Origin: Oscillospiraceae bacterium
GTDB lineage: Bacteria > Bacillota > Clostridia > Oscillospirales > Oscillospiraceae
Assembly (NCBI GenBank): GCA_902761635.1
Contig: CACWLG010000013.1
Coordinates: 1 to 54,374 of the forward strand
Length of the DNA stretch: 54,374 nucleotides
Direction of reading: 5' to 3'
Part shown: piece after piece, positions 8,231 through 16,880 of the stretch
Numbering within the stretch: the first letter of the stretch is position 1
Layout of the letters: every line of letters starts with the position of its first letter
Position numbers and translations under genes: made by a program
Notes under the pieces: model-generated
Seen by the model: the letters and a program-made list of their open reading frames with translations, nothing else
What the model was told of the DNA's origin: nothing
Database searches by the model: none

Positions 8231-9304
8231 TCACTTTTTTCTCTTGTTCTTGCGCATCAGCACCACGCTCTGCAGCAGGATGAAGAAGCACAGCATGGCG
8301 CCGGTGGTAATGCTCTGCCACCAGGGGTCGCGCAGACCGGAGGTCGTGACGATGGACTTGATGGTGCTGAGCGTCAGGACCCCGAAGAAGGTGCCGATCA
8401 CATTGCCGACGCCGCCGGTCAGGAGCGTGCCGCCGATGATGGAGGAGGCGATGGCGTTCATCTCCGCCGCGGTGGCGTTCGTCGCGTTGCCGGCACCGGT
8501 GTGCATCATGAACACAAAGCCCGCAATGCCGCTCAGAAGCCCGCACAGCAGATGCGCCATGAAGCGGGAGCGGCGCACGTTCACGCCCAGCATCAGCGCG
8601 CTCTGGCGGTTGCCGCCGACGGCGTAGAAGCTGCGGCCGAGCTTCGTACTGCGCAGCAGCAGGTATACCAGCACCACGATCACGAGCGCGATCACGACGC
8701 CGATCTCCATGCGGGCCGGGATGACCACGCCCTTTTTGTTGGGCGAGCCGAGCCAGGCCATCTCGATGCGCTTCTGGAGAATGTCCATCAGATTCTGCGG
8801 GCCCTTCTGCGGGTCCACGCTGATGATGGTGATCATGCCGCGGGCAAAGAACATGCCGGCGAGCGTGATGATAAAGGGCTGGATCTCGAGATGGGCGATC
8901 AGATAGCCCTGCACGAGACCGAAGGCCAGACCGATGAGCAGGCTCATGAGCAGCGCGAAGACGATGCGCGCCCCCTCCCCCATGCCCAGCGCGGCAATGA
9001 GGCCGTTAAAAAGCGTGAGGTTTCCGTTCAGGATCATGACGCCCACCATGGCGACCAGCGCCGTCACACCGCCGACCGAGATATCTATGCTGCCGGTGAT
9101 CATGACAATGGTCAGGCCGCAGGAGATGATGACGAGGTAGGCGTTGTCGTTGAGCATGTCAAAGAGCATCTGCGGCTTTTTGAAGCCGCCGCCCCAGATC
9201 AGGATCGCAAGGATGTACATGCCGATAAAGATGCAGACGGTGATGGTCATGAGCAGCTGCGTATCCGTGATCGGTTCTCTGCGGAGCTTTCCCTTTTCTT
9301 CCAT
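8231..9304 (-). CDS. yjfF: Sugar ABC transporter permease, YjfF-like
   Basis: A 357-aa polytopic membrane protein of the RbsC/BPD_transp_2 family. The conserved region SCGLTIVMITGSIDISVGGV and the cytoplasmic coupling helix region ending NRQSALMLGVNVRRSRF are present, with about eight to ten hydrophobic segments. It is last in the order binding protein, ATPase, permease, permease, which matches the galactofuranose operon ytfQ-ytfR-ytfT-yjfF of Escherichia coli. It starts 3 nt after the preceding permease and would form the heterodimeric channel with it. Substrate by context: a pentose or furanose sugar (galactofuranose or arabinofuranose). Confidence 0.85.
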   Translation of the reverse strand: MEEKGKLRREPITDTQLLMTITVCIFIGMYILAILIWGGGFKKPQMLFDMLNDNAYLVIISCGLTIVMITGSIDISVGGVTALVAMVGVMILNGNLTLFNGLIAALGMGEGARIVFALLMSLLIGLAFGLVQGYLIAHLEIQPFIITLAGMFFARGMITIISVDPQKGPQNLMDILQKRIEMAWLGSPNKKGVVIPARMEIGVVIALVIVVLVYLLLRSTKLGRSFYAVGGNRQSALMLGVNVRRSRFMAHLLCGLLSGIAGFVFMMHTGAGNATNATAAEMNAIASSIIGGTLLTGGVGNVIGTFFGVLTLSTIKSIVTTSGLRDPWWQSITTGAMLCFFILLQSVVLMRKNKRKK

Positions 9305-9307
9305 GGC

Positions 9308-10384
9308 TTAAGCCGCCTCCTTCTCTGTACCGGATCTGCGGGCTGCGCGGATGCGCTTCGTGACGCGGTCGGCTGCCTCCTTCACCACGGGGGAGCCCAT
9401 GACCACGAGCAGCACGATGACAACGGCCTTATAGGCCTTGACGTCGGTGGAGGGGACCTTCATGGCGTAGAGGGTGATGGTCAGCGCCTGGATGGCATAG
9501 GCGCCGAGGACCGAGCCGATCATCTTGAATTTGCCGCCGCCGAGGTTGTTGCCGCCGATGGCCACGGCGAGGATGGCGTCCATCTCGATGTTGATGAGCA
9601 GGGTCTCGTGGTTGATAAGTCCCAGGCGGCTCACCCCGATCATGCCGGCGACCGCGCAGCAGACGCCGAGAATGACGAAGGACAGGAGCTTGATGCCGAC
9701 GGCGTTGATACCGTTGAGCCGGGCCGCGCTCTGGTTGATGCCGACCGACTGGATATAGAGGCCGAGGGTCGTGAAGCGGAAGAGCAGCGCGAAGAGGCCG
9801 CCCATCAGGAGCACGATCAGAATCGGCGTCGGAATGGGTACGCCGGGGATGAAGCTGCCGATGGCGTTGATGATGGGGCTGGCGACGGTGGGCGTCGCGC
9901 CGCCGTTGATCCAGTAGGCGATGCTGCGCCCGCAGGTGAAGAGGATGAGCGTTGCGATCATCGGCTGAATATTAAAGAAGGCGACGAGGCTGCCGTTGAA
10001 GGCGCCGAAGACCATCGCCACGGCGCAGCACATCAGAAAGCCCCCCAGCACCAGCAGCGGGCTGATGCTGCCGCCGCTCTTGAGCACCTTGACAAAGACG
10101 CTGCCCGCAATGGCCGCGAGGGCGCCGACGGAGATATCCTGTCCGCCGCAGGCCGCGGTCACGAGCGTCATGCCCATGGAGAGGATCACGAGCTCGGAGG
10201 CGCCGTTGAGGATGGAGATGAGGTTGCCCTGCAGGACAGGGTCGCCGTTGTTGTTGGCAGTGAGACCCACGGAGAAGAAGCTGGGGTCCCGGATGAGGTT
10301 GAAGATCACGAGTACCAGAATGGCGATCAGCGGGACCAGAAGCTGCGAATACCTGGACAGGCCCCCTCTTTTGTTTTTATTCAC
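9308..10384 (-). CDS. ytfT: Sugar ABC transporter permease, YtfT-like
   Basis: A 358-aa RbsC-family inner membrane permease, with the motif SELVILSMGMTLVTAACGGQDISVG near the first third and GINQSAARLNGINAVGIKLL as the coupling region. The GTG start at 10382-10384 overlaps the end of the ATPase gene by 8 nt and has GGGAGGAGG-like pairing upstream; a longer in-frame start would run back into the ATPase gene and add an unrelated 25 residues. It pairs with the downstream YjfF-like subunit. Confidence 0.85.
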   Translation of the reverse strand: MNKNKRGGLSRYSQLLVPLIAILVLVIFNLIRDPSFFSVGLTANNNGDPVLQGNLISILNGASELVILSMGMTLVTAACGGQDISVGALAAIAGSVFVKVLKSGGSISPLLVLGGFLMCCAVAMVFGAFNGSLVAFFNIQPMIATLILFTCGRSIAYWINGGATPTVASPIINAIGSFIPGVPIPTPILIVLLMGGLFALLFRFTTLGLYIQSVGINQSAARLNGINAVGIKLLSFVILGVCCAVAGMIGVSRLGLINHETLLINIEMDAILAVAIGGNNLGGGKFKMIGSVLGAYAIQALTITLYAMKVPSTDVKAYKAVVIVLLVVMGSPVVKEAADRVTKRIRAARRSGTEKEAA

Positions 10385-11891
10385 TCTCGCCGCCTCCTCC
10401 CGCGATGGTATGCATGACATGGCTCTGGGTGAGCTCATCCCCCGTGAGCTCGCCGACAATGTTCCGGTCGCGCATGACGATGAGCCGTGAGCAGGTGCGC
10501 AGCATCTCCTCGATCTCCGAGGAGATGAAGGTGACGCTCATGCCCTCCTCGGCAAGCTTCAGCACCAGCTTCTGGATCTCGGTCTTGGTGCCGACGTCGA
10601 TGCCGCGGGTCGGCTCGTCCAGGATCAGGTATTTCGGATGGGTGAGCAGCCACCGGGCCAGGATCACCTTCTGCTGGTTGCCGCCGGAGAGAGATCCGAT
10701 GGGGGTTTCGGTCGAGGCGGTCTTGATAACCAGCGCCTTGATATACTCGTCGGCAAAGGCCTCGGCCTTCGCCCGTGAGATCGGATGTCCCATGCCCCGC
10801 AGGACCTGCAGGGCCAGGATGATGTTGTCGCGCACGGAGAGATCGGCGATGATGCCGTCGCGCTTGCGGTCCTCCGGCAGGTAGCCGATGCCGTTTTTCA
10901 TGGCGTCCAGGGGCTTTGTGATGCGGACCTTTTTCCCCTCCATCGTCACCTCGCCGCCGGTAACGGGATCGGCGCCGAAGATGGCGCGCACGCTCTCGCT
11001 GCGCCCGGAGCCGAGAAGGCCCGTGAAGCCGTTGACCTCGCCCTTCCCGATGTAGAAATCGAAGGGGCGGCTTTCGGTGCTTGAGAGCTGCTTTGCCTCG
11101 TAGCGCACCTCTTTTTTCGCCGCGGCGGACGGATTCTCCTTCTTGATCACCGACAGGTTTTCCAGCTCCCTGCCGATCATCATGGCCACAAGCTGCACCT
11201 GCGGCAGCTTCTCCACCTCAAACTCGCCCACCAGCTCCCCGTTTCGCAGGACCGTGATGCGGTCGCTGACCTCGTAGACCTGCTCCAGGAAGTGGGTGAC
11301 AAAGATGATCCCGACGCCGCGCGCCTTCAGATCCCGCATCAGGCGGAAGAGCATCTCCACCTCCTTGTCGTCCAGGGAGGAGGTCGGCTCGTCCAGGATC
11401 AGGACCTTGCAGTCGGTATCCACCGCGCGGGCGATGGCGACCATCTGCTGCACCGCGAGGGAGCAGTTCGAGAGCTGCTGGCGCGGCCGGGCCGGAATGC
11501 CCAGAGAGTCGAGCAGCTCGCCCGCCCGCTTCTCCATGGCCTTCCAGTTGACAGTGCCGCCCTTGGTGCGGCCGATGAACATATTCTCCGCCACCGTGAG
11601 ATTGGGGCAGAGGCTGATCTCCTGATACACGGTGCTGATGCCGTAGTTCTGCGCCTCCTGGGGCGAGCGGATCGTGATCGCCTCCTCGACGCCGTCCACG
11701 CGGATCTCACCGGCGTCCTTCGGGTACACCCCGGTCAGCACCTTGATCAGCGTGGATTTCCCGGCGCCGTTCTCCCCCATCAGCGCGTGGATCTCGCCCT
11801 TGCGCAGGGTGAAGTCCACATCGTTGAGCGCCATGACCCCGGGGAAGATCTTGCATATCCCGCGCATGGTCAGAACAATATCCTCTTTCAT
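10377..11891 (-). CDS. ytfR: Sugar ABC transporter ATPase with two nucleotide-binding domains, YtfR-like
   Basis: A 504-aa RbsA-type ATPase with two fused ABC domains. Domain 1 has Walker [10 protein letters not shown] (residues 38-46) and Walker [12 protein letters not shown]; its signature segment NCSLAVQQMVAIARA is degenerate, as in the family. Domain 2 has a degenerate Walker A (GLLGSGRSES), signature [15 protein letters not shown] and [13 protein letters not shown]. It powers the YtfT/YjfF channel from the cytoplasmic side. A terminator-like hairpin lies between this gene and ytfQ. Confidence 0.9.
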   Translation of the reverse strand: MKEDIVLTMRGICKIFPGVMALNDVDFTLRKGEIHALMGENGAGKSTLIKVLTGVYPKDAGEIRVDGVEEAITIRSPQEAQNYGISTVYQEISLCPNLTVAENMFIGRTKGGTVNWKAMEKRAGELLDSLGIPARPRQQLSNCSLAVQQMVAIARAVDTDCKVLILDEPTSSLDDKEVEMLFRLMRDLKARGVGIIFVTHFLEQVYEVSDRITVLRNGELVGEFEVEKLPQVQLVAMMIGRELENLSVIKKENPSAAAKKEVRYEAKQLSSTESRPFDFYIGKGEVNGFTGLLGSGRSESVRAIFGADPVTGGEVTMEGKKVRITKPLDAMKNGIGYLPEDRKRDGIIADLSVRDNIILALQVLRGMGHPISRAKAEAFADEYIKALVIKTASTETPIGSLSGGNQQKVILARWLLTHPKYLILDEPTRGIDVGTKTEIQKLVLKLAEEGMSVTFISSEIEEMLRTCSRLIVMRDRNIVGELTGDELTQSHVMHTIAGGGGESE

Positions 11892-11920
11892 CCGCTTATC
11901 TCCTCAGCTTTGCATTCGAT

Positions 11921-11963
11921 AAAACGCGGTGTGGACCGCGGATTTCTCCACTCCCACACCGCG
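11921..11963 (-). terminator. Hairpin with U tract between ytfQ and ytfR (attenuator)
   Basis: CGCGGTGTGG/CCACACCGCG stem with a 19-nt loop, then TTTTAT, 36 nt after the ytfQ stop. It probably lowers ATPase/permease expression relative to the binding protein or protects the ytfQ 3' end. Confidence 0.6.
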
Positions 11964-11999
11964 CTGTTTTGTTCTTTTCTATTGGCTTTCGCCGGGCAA

Positions 12000-12986
12000 T
12001 CAGCCGACGGTGACGTCCTCGCCAAGACCGTAGGTGAGGATATCCTCTTCGGTGATCGTGCGGGCGTCAAAGCCCTTTTCAACGGAGATGACCTGCTTGC
12101 TCTCGTTGAGGCCCTCGATGGTGCCGCCGGCCTCGAGAACATGGATCATATCGCTGATCACCTGCGCCTGGAAGGGGCTGCACTGGCCGTCATAGTTCCA
12201 GTTGCCGGCCTGGAGCTCACGCAGAGCCCACTTGTTGCAGTCAAAGCCCATCACGATGACGTCCTTGTCCACGCCGTGGGTGATGCCGGCCTCGTCGAGC
12301 GCTGCGACAGCGCCCTTGGCCATGCCGTCGTTCTCAGCGTAGATGACGTTGAAGGCGTCGCCGGAGTTGATGACGGACTCCACGATCTTCTTGGCCTCGG
12401 CCTCATCCCAGGTGGCGGTCTGCTGCACGACCTTGGTCATCTTGCCGGAGGCGAACTGCTCGTCGAGCGCGCCGGTACGGCCAAGCTGTGCGTCACTGCC
12501 CATGGCGCCCTGGATGTGGATCACGTTGTAGGTGTCCAGCTTCTGATCCAGCAGCCAGCCGACAGCGGTCTCGCCTTCCTTGGCCATGTCGGAGACAACG
12601 GCGGCCTCAAACAGGGCGGGATCGCAGTCGATCATACGGTCGAAGAGGAATACGCCGATGCCGGCTTCCTGAGCGTCTTTCAGAACGGCGTCCCAGCCGG
12701 TGGTCTCGGCAGCGGAGATCAGCAGGTAATCCACGCCGTCGGTGATGAACTGACGGGCGGCGCTGAGCTGCTCATCGTTCTTGATGCTGTAGAAGAAGCT
12801 GGCGTCGTAGCCGTTCTCTTTGGTGAAGACATTGATGAAGTCGTTGACGTTGGCTTCACGGTAGCCGGACTCGGAAGGCGGATTGTTGACCACGCCGACC
12901 TTGATCACGTCGTCCGCGGCGAAGGCTGCGGGCATCAGGGACAGGCACATTACGATGACAAGCGCAACAGCAATCAGTTTTTTCAT
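12000..12986 (-). CDS. ytfQ: Extracellular sugar-binding protein, YtfQ-like
   Basis: A 328-aa periplasmic-binding-protein-like (peripla_BP_4) protein with a signal peptide (residues 1-23, AFA cleavage site). The segments PPSESGYREANVNDFI, GVDYLLISAAETTGWDAVLKDAQEAGIGVFLFDR and NVIYAENDGMAKGAVAALDEAGI match the YtfQ galactofuranose-binding family pattern. No lipobox Cys, so membrane attachment in this Gram-positive is unclear. It is first in the importer operon and divergent from araR across a 417-nt region. Arabinose-type sugar is favoured by the neighbouring AraR. Confidence 0.85.
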   Translation of the reverse strand: MKKLIAVALVIVMCLSLMPAAFAADDVIKVGVVNNPPSESGYREANVNDFINVFTKENGYDASFFYSIKNDEQLSAARQFITDGVDYLLISAAETTGWDAVLKDAQEAGIGVFLFDRMIDCDPALFEAAVVSDMAKEGETAVGWLLDQKLDTYNVIHIQGAMGSDAQLGRTGALDEQFASGKMTKVVQQTATWDEAEAKKIVESVINSGDAFNVIYAENDGMAKGAVAALDEAGITHGVDKDVIVMGFDCNKWALRELQAGNWNYDGQCSPFQAQVISDMIHVLEAGGTIEGLNESKQVISVEKGFDARTITEEDILTYGLGEDVTVG

Positions 12987-13248
12987 GATGATGTTCCCTC
13001 ACTTTTCATAAATTTGGACCGTTACTGTCCTTGGTCCTATGAAACCACGAAAGCCGCCTGGCGTCAAGGGTTTCGGGGCCCTTGCAATGCAAATCGTGAA
13101 AGCGAATAAATACAACTTTATCGTTTACTGAAATGTTTCCGTACAACTTTGCAAAAATGTTTGGTTTCTTAAGTCCCGCGGGGCAGGAGGTTGAAAATCC
13201 TACGATCCGCACCGGCGTCACCCCCCTGCCCGGCCTCGGAAAATTGCC

Positions 13249-13287
13249 AAAAAATCACACGCCCGTCTGTTTTTTTACGGGTGTGTG
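13249..13287 (-). terminator. Minus-strand intrinsic terminator upstream of ytfQ
   Basis: CACACACCCGT/ACGGGCGTGTG stem followed on the minus strand by ATTTTTT. No minus-strand gene ends nearby; it would stop antisense transcription running through araR from the sensor operon. Confidence 0.6.
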
Positions 13288-13360
13288 AAAAAACTGGATG
13301 GATAATCTAACCTTAACCGTCCTGTGTTATGCGGAAAAAATGTGTTGGAAGCGGCCGGGA

Positions 13361-13378
13361 TGTGGTATACTGACCACA
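13361..13378 (+). promoter_or_regulatory. araR extended -10 with overlapping inverted repeat
   Basis: TGTGGTATACTGACCACA: TATACT (13366-13371) preceded by TGG, and perfect 6-bp arms TGTGGT/ACCACA around it. This is the geometry of an autoregulatory operator. The -35 is weak (TGTTGG, 17 bp upstream). Confidence 0.45.
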
Positions 13379-13403
13379 GAAAACAGGAAAGGCGGTGGAC
13401 GCC

Positions 13404-14465
13404 ATGGCGGCCCGATACAGACAGATTGCCGCAGAGCTTAAGCAGCTCTGCCTCTCCCTGCAGCAGCAGGGGCAGAGCCGGCTCCCGGGAGAGCTTGCGC
13501 TCTGCGAGGCCTGCCACTGCAGCCGCGAGACCGTGCGCCATGCCCTGGCCCTGCTGGAGGAGGAGGGGCTTGTCCTGCGCATGCACGGCAGCGGGACCTA
13601 CATCGCCGGCGGCCCGGCCCGGGGGCGGCGCATCGCCGTCGTGACCGCCGCGCTCAACACCTATCTCTATCCCCAGCTCCTGCGGGATCTGGAGCGCGTC
13701 TTTTCCGCCCAGGGCTTTTCCATGGAGGCCATTGCCACCGGCGGCCGGGTCATGACTGAGCGCGCCGTGCTCGAGCGCCTTGCCGCCGCTCCGCCTGCCG
13801 GCATCCTCCTGGAGGCGGCGAAGAGCGCCCTGCCGAGCCCGAACCTGGATGTGCTCACCCGTCTGGAGGCGCTGCACGTTCCCCTGGTATGGCTTTACGC
13901 CGCCCTGCCCGTGCCCGAAGGGGCGCCCTGCCTCCGGGACGACGACGCGGGCGGCGCAAGGACGCTGACCCGCTATCTGCTGGACAAGGGGCACCGGCAC
14001 ATCGCCGCCGTGCTGAAAAGCGACGATCAGCGCGGCCACGCGCGCTATGACGGCTATCTCACAGCCCTGCTGCAGGCGGGCGCCGATGTGCGGGAGGACA
14101 GCGTCTTCTGGTTTGACACCGCCCAGCGCGACGCCCTGATCGCCGGGCGGGACGAGTGGATGTATGCCTTTATCCGGCGGCGCCTGCCCGGCTGCAGCGC
14201 CGTGGTCTGCTACAGCGACGAGATCGCCTACCCCCTGATCCACTGCCTCAGGGCCGAGGGGCGGCGCGTGCCGGAGGATGTGGCGGTGGTGAGCTTTGAC
14301 AACAGCCATTACTGCACCGCGGGCCCGGTATCCATCACGTCGCTTGCCCATGAGCGCCATGAGTTCGGAAGCCTTGCCGCCGGGATGCTGCTCGACCGCA
14401 TCCGCGCCCGCCATGTCGACGACGCCCTGCTCCCCTGGACCCTCCGCGAGCGCGAGAGCGGATAG
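13404..14465 (+). CDS. araR: AraR-like arabinose repressor (GntR HTH + LacI-type sensor)
   Basis: A 353-aa regulator. Residues about 3-68 form a GntR-type winged helix (RYRQIAAELKQLC, then CHCSRETVRHALALLEEEGLV and HGSGTYI). The rest, from RRIAVVTAALNTYLYPQLLRDLERVF onward, is a LacI/GalR periplasmic-binding-like sensor. This GntR/LacI hybrid architecture and length are typical of AraR, which represses arabinose uptake and catabolism genes and is released by L-arabinose. The ATG at 13404 has an AAGGCGG site 8 nt upstream; a GTG at 13395 is an alternative. It is divergent from ytfQ and convergent with the sensor operon, only 13 nt from its last gene. Confidence 0.88.
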   Translation: MAARYRQIAAELKQLCLSLQQQGQSRLPGELALCEACHCSRETVRHALALLEEEGLVLRMHGSGTYIAGGPARGRRIAVVTAALNTYLYPQLLRDLERVFSAQGFSMEAIATGGRVMTERAVLERLAAAPPAGILLEAAKSALPSPNLDVLTRLEALHVPLVWLYAALPVPEGAPCLRDDDAGGARTLTRYLLDKGHRHIAAVLKSDDQRGHARYDGYLTALLQAGADVREDSVFWFDTAQRDALIAGRDEWMYAFIRRRLPGCSAVVCYSDEIAYPLIHCLRAEGRRVPEDVAVVSFDNSHYCTAGPVSITSLAHERHEFGSLAAGMLLDRIRARHVDDALLPWTLRERESG

Positions 14466-14478
14466 GGCCTGGGCCTCG

Positions 14479-15459
14479 TCAGTACTCCCGCTCGCGGATC
14501 AGCTCCTCCGTGAGCATGGTGCGGTCGAAGGCGAGCTCATCGACAAAGGTGAGCTTGGCCGGGGCGCCGCCGCGGGCGAGCTCCTGCAGGAGCGAGGCAA
14601 CCCGCGGGCCGTGGAGGGGATTGCACTCAACGCAGAGGCTGATCTTCCCGTCCCGGCAGAGCTCCAGCGCCCGGCGCACCGCGTCAAAGGAGAGGATCAT
14701 GATCTCCCCCTCCCCGCCGCAGGGGATGCCCGCCTCCTCCAGCGCCCGGATGGCGCCGAAGGACATGTTGTCGTTCTCGCTGTAAATGACGTCGATCTCC
14801 TGCCCGGTCTGCAGAAAGTCGCGCATCAGCTCATAGCTTTTGGCCTCGGTATACTCGCCGGGAAGCTGAGCGACGAGCTCCCAGCCGGGGTGCGCCGCCA
14901 GCGCCTCTGTCAGCGCACGGGTGCGCTGGAGCTGAGCCGTCGCGCCGTAGGTACCCTGGATATGCAGGATGCGAAGCTTTTCCTCCGCCCGGCCCTGGGC
15001 CTCAAGCTGCTGCTCGAGCCACTTTACCGCCCTGCGCCCCTCCGCCAGAAAGTCCGAGCCGACCCAGCTTGTATACAGGCTCTCATCCGCCACATCAATC
15101 CGGCGATCCACGATGATCACGGGGATGTGGTTGTTTTTTGCCTCCTGCAGCACGTCATCCCAGCCGGACTCGGTAATGGGAGCCAGCACGATATAGTCCA
15201 CATCCTGCTGGATGTAGTTGCGGATCGCAAGCAGCTGATTTTCCTGGCGCTGCTTGGCGTTATCGAACAGGAGTTCATAGCCGTTGGCCTCGCTCAGAGC
15301 CGCGACCATCGAGGCCGTGTTGGCGATGCGCCAGTCCGACTCCGAGCCGACCTGGGAAAAGCCGACGCGAATGAGATGCTCTTCCTCCGGGCCGCTTCCG
15401 GCGCAGCCGGGCAGGAGCAGGAGCAGGGAGAGCAGCAGGCAAAGCCAGGCTTTTTTCAT
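14479..15459 (-). CDS. Sugar-binding lipoprotein of a two-component sensor operon (YtfQ-like)
   Basis: A 326-aa YtfQ-family binding protein. The signal ends in LLLLPGC, a good lipobox, so it should be membrane-tethered. HLIRVGFSQVGSESDWRIAN, DYIVLAPITESGWDDVLQEA and VIYSENDNMSFGAIRALEEAGI match the family. It has no permease partner of its own; instead it overlaps the histidine kinase gene by 4 nt (ATGA) in the order RR, HK, binding protein. A role as extracytoplasmic sugar sensor that presents ligand to the kinase is the natural inference, and similarity to the nearby transport YtfQ suggests the same ligand. Confidence 0.85.
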   Translation of the reverse strand: MKKAWLCLLLSLLLLLPGCAGSGPEEEHLIRVGFSQVGSESDWRIANTASMVAALSEANGYELLFDNAKQRQENQLLAIRNYIQQDVDYIVLAPITESGWDDVLQEAKNNHIPVIIVDRRIDVADESLYTSWVGSDFLAEGRRAVKWLEQQLEAQGRAEEKLRILHIQGTYGATAQLQRTRALTEALAAHPGWELVAQLPGEYTEAKSYELMRDFLQTGQEIDVIYSENDNMSFGAIRALEEAGIPCGGEGEIMILSFDAVRRALELCRDGKISLCVECNPLHGPRVASLLQELARGGAPAKLTFVDELAFDRTMLTEELIREREY

Positions 15460-16880
15460 GTTCCGTCCTCCTTCTGTGCGGGAAAGCGGATGGTGATGAC
15501 CGTGCCGCTCCCCTCCTCACTGTTGATCTCAAAATCCAGCGCCTCGCCGTACATGAGCTTGAGGCGCTTATAGGAAGCCTGCAGGCCGAAGCCCTGTCCC
15601 GCGTCCGATTCCAGGGTGTTCCTGAGCTCCTCCACCTTCTCATGCGTCATGCCGCTGCCGGTATCGCGCACCGTCACCTCCGCCCGGTCGCCGACGGGGC
15701 GGCTGCTGACGGTGATGACGCCGCCGCCGCGCTTGGCCTTGATGCCGTGATAGAGCGCGTTCTCCGCCAGCGGCTGCAGGGTGAGCTTGGGGATACGGCA
15801 CTCGTCCAGGGCCGGGGCCATGTCGATCTCATAGCGCAGGATATCCGAATAGCGCACCTGCTGGATCTCCAGATAGCTGCGCACATGCAGCGCCTCCTCC
15901 CGGAGCGTCACGATGTCCTTGCCGTTGGAGAGGAAGGAGCGGAAATAGGTGGACAGGCTCGAGACCATCTCCACCGCCTGCTCGTTCTTCCCGGTCTCCA
16001 CGAGCCACACGATGGCGTCGAGGGTATTGTAGAGAAAATGGGGGTTGATCTGCGCCTGAACCAGGGCCAGCTCCATCCGGCGCAGACGGTCCTGCTCCTG
16101 CTGGTTGAGGGCCATCTGCTCGTTCAGGCGGGCCGCCATCTCCTCCACCCCTTCGCCGAGGGCGCGCAGCTTGCTGTCCTCCGCCTCCACCGGCGGCCGG
16201 ACGGAGAGATCCCCCCGGCCGATCTCCAGCACGCGCTGATAGAGCTCGTCAATGGGCCGGGTGATGCTCCGGGTGATCTGGAAGCTGCGGCGCAGGGAGG
16301 TGACGATGACCACCAGCATGACCCCCGCCGAGACGAGGAGCCCCGCAGCGAGCCAGACGTTCTGGGTATGCCGCAGCTCCGCCAGCTCTCCGGCCTCATG
16401 GTAGAGGTAGGTGTACATGTATTCCTTGATGAGCTGGGTGATCACGTAGATATTCGTCTCGAGCTGGTGGATGCGCAGGTCATAGCCCTCGGTGGCCTTG
16501 ATGTCGGCAATGCAGTCCTTGAGGTTTGTGCATAGCTTCAGGACGCTGCTGGCCGCCCGGCGGCTCTCGCGGTTGCGGGTGTCAGCCAGCAGCTTTGCCG
16601 CAAGCTCCTCGGCGGTGTTGACCTCGTCATCCGGCGTCTCGTCGCTGCTGCCGCTGACGAAGTAGTACATCTTGAGGTCCACCTCGTCCTTGAAGTTCTG
16701 GTTGAATTGGGAGGCGGTGGAGATATTGCGGCTGATCTGGGCGTAGCGCAGGCTGTAGAGCAGGAAGACCAGCAGAATGAACACCGCGAGAACACACAGC
16801 GGGATCGCGAGGCTCCAGATCAGTTTTCTGATCCGGCTGCTGATGGAGGCCGGGTCCCGGGACGCTGTCTCCTGTCTCAT
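15456..16880 (-). CDS. Sensor histidine kinase, YesM-like (His_kinase family)
   Basis: A 474-aa membrane kinase. Transmembrane segments lie at about residues 20-43 and 177-197, enclosing an extracytoplasmic helical domain of about 130 residues. A HAMP linker follows, then the His_kinase box QAQINPHFLYNTLDAI with the phospho-accepting His, and a HATPase domain with LQPLAENALYHGIK, DTGSGM and GFGLQASYKRLKLMYG. It overlaps the response regulator gene upstream and the lipoprotein gene downstream by 4 nt each, so the three proteins form one translationally coupled signalling unit. Confidence 0.92.
   Translation of the reverse strand: MRQETASRDPASISSRIRKLIWSLAIPLCVLAVFILLVFLLYSLRYAQISRNISTASQFNQNFKDEVDLKMYYFVSGSSDETPDDEVNTAEELAAKLLADTRNRESRRAASSVLKLCTNLKDCIADIKATEGYDLRIHQLETNIYVITQLIKEYMYTYLYHEAGELAELRHTQNVWLAAGLLVSAGVMLVVIVTSLRRSFQITRSITRPIDELYQRVLEIGRGDLSVRPPVEAEDSKLRALGEGVEEMAARLNEQMALNQQEQDRLRRMELALVQAQINPHFLYNTLDAIVWLVETGKNEQAVEMVSSLSTYFRSFLSNGKDIVTLREEALHVRSYLEIQQVRYSDILRYEIDMAPALDECRIPKLTLQPLAENALYHGIKAKRGGGVITVSSRPVGDRAEVTVRDTGSGMTHEKVEELRNTLESDAGQGFGLQASYKRLKLMYGEALDFEINSEEGSGTVITIRFPAQKEDGT

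Larger units (their letters stand above)
12987..13403. promoter_or_regulatory. Divergent control region ytfQ / araR
   Basis: This gap holds a minus-strand TTGACG (13062-13067) with no good -10 at the expected distance, a near-CRE sequence (13097-13110), a TTGCAATGCAA palindrome (13082-13092), two direct TACAACTTT copies at 13111-13119 and 13142-13150 (31 bp apart), a terminator hairpin (13249-13287) and the araR promoter (13361-13378). The pattern suggests an activator-dependent ytfQ promoter. Confidence 0.4.

Noticed and set aside
13781-13790. Possible CRISPR or tandem arrays anywhere in the window
   Set aside because: No regularly spaced direct repeats with unique spacers were seen; the only short-period repeats are the IS21-like pair at 43783 and coding Gly repeats.
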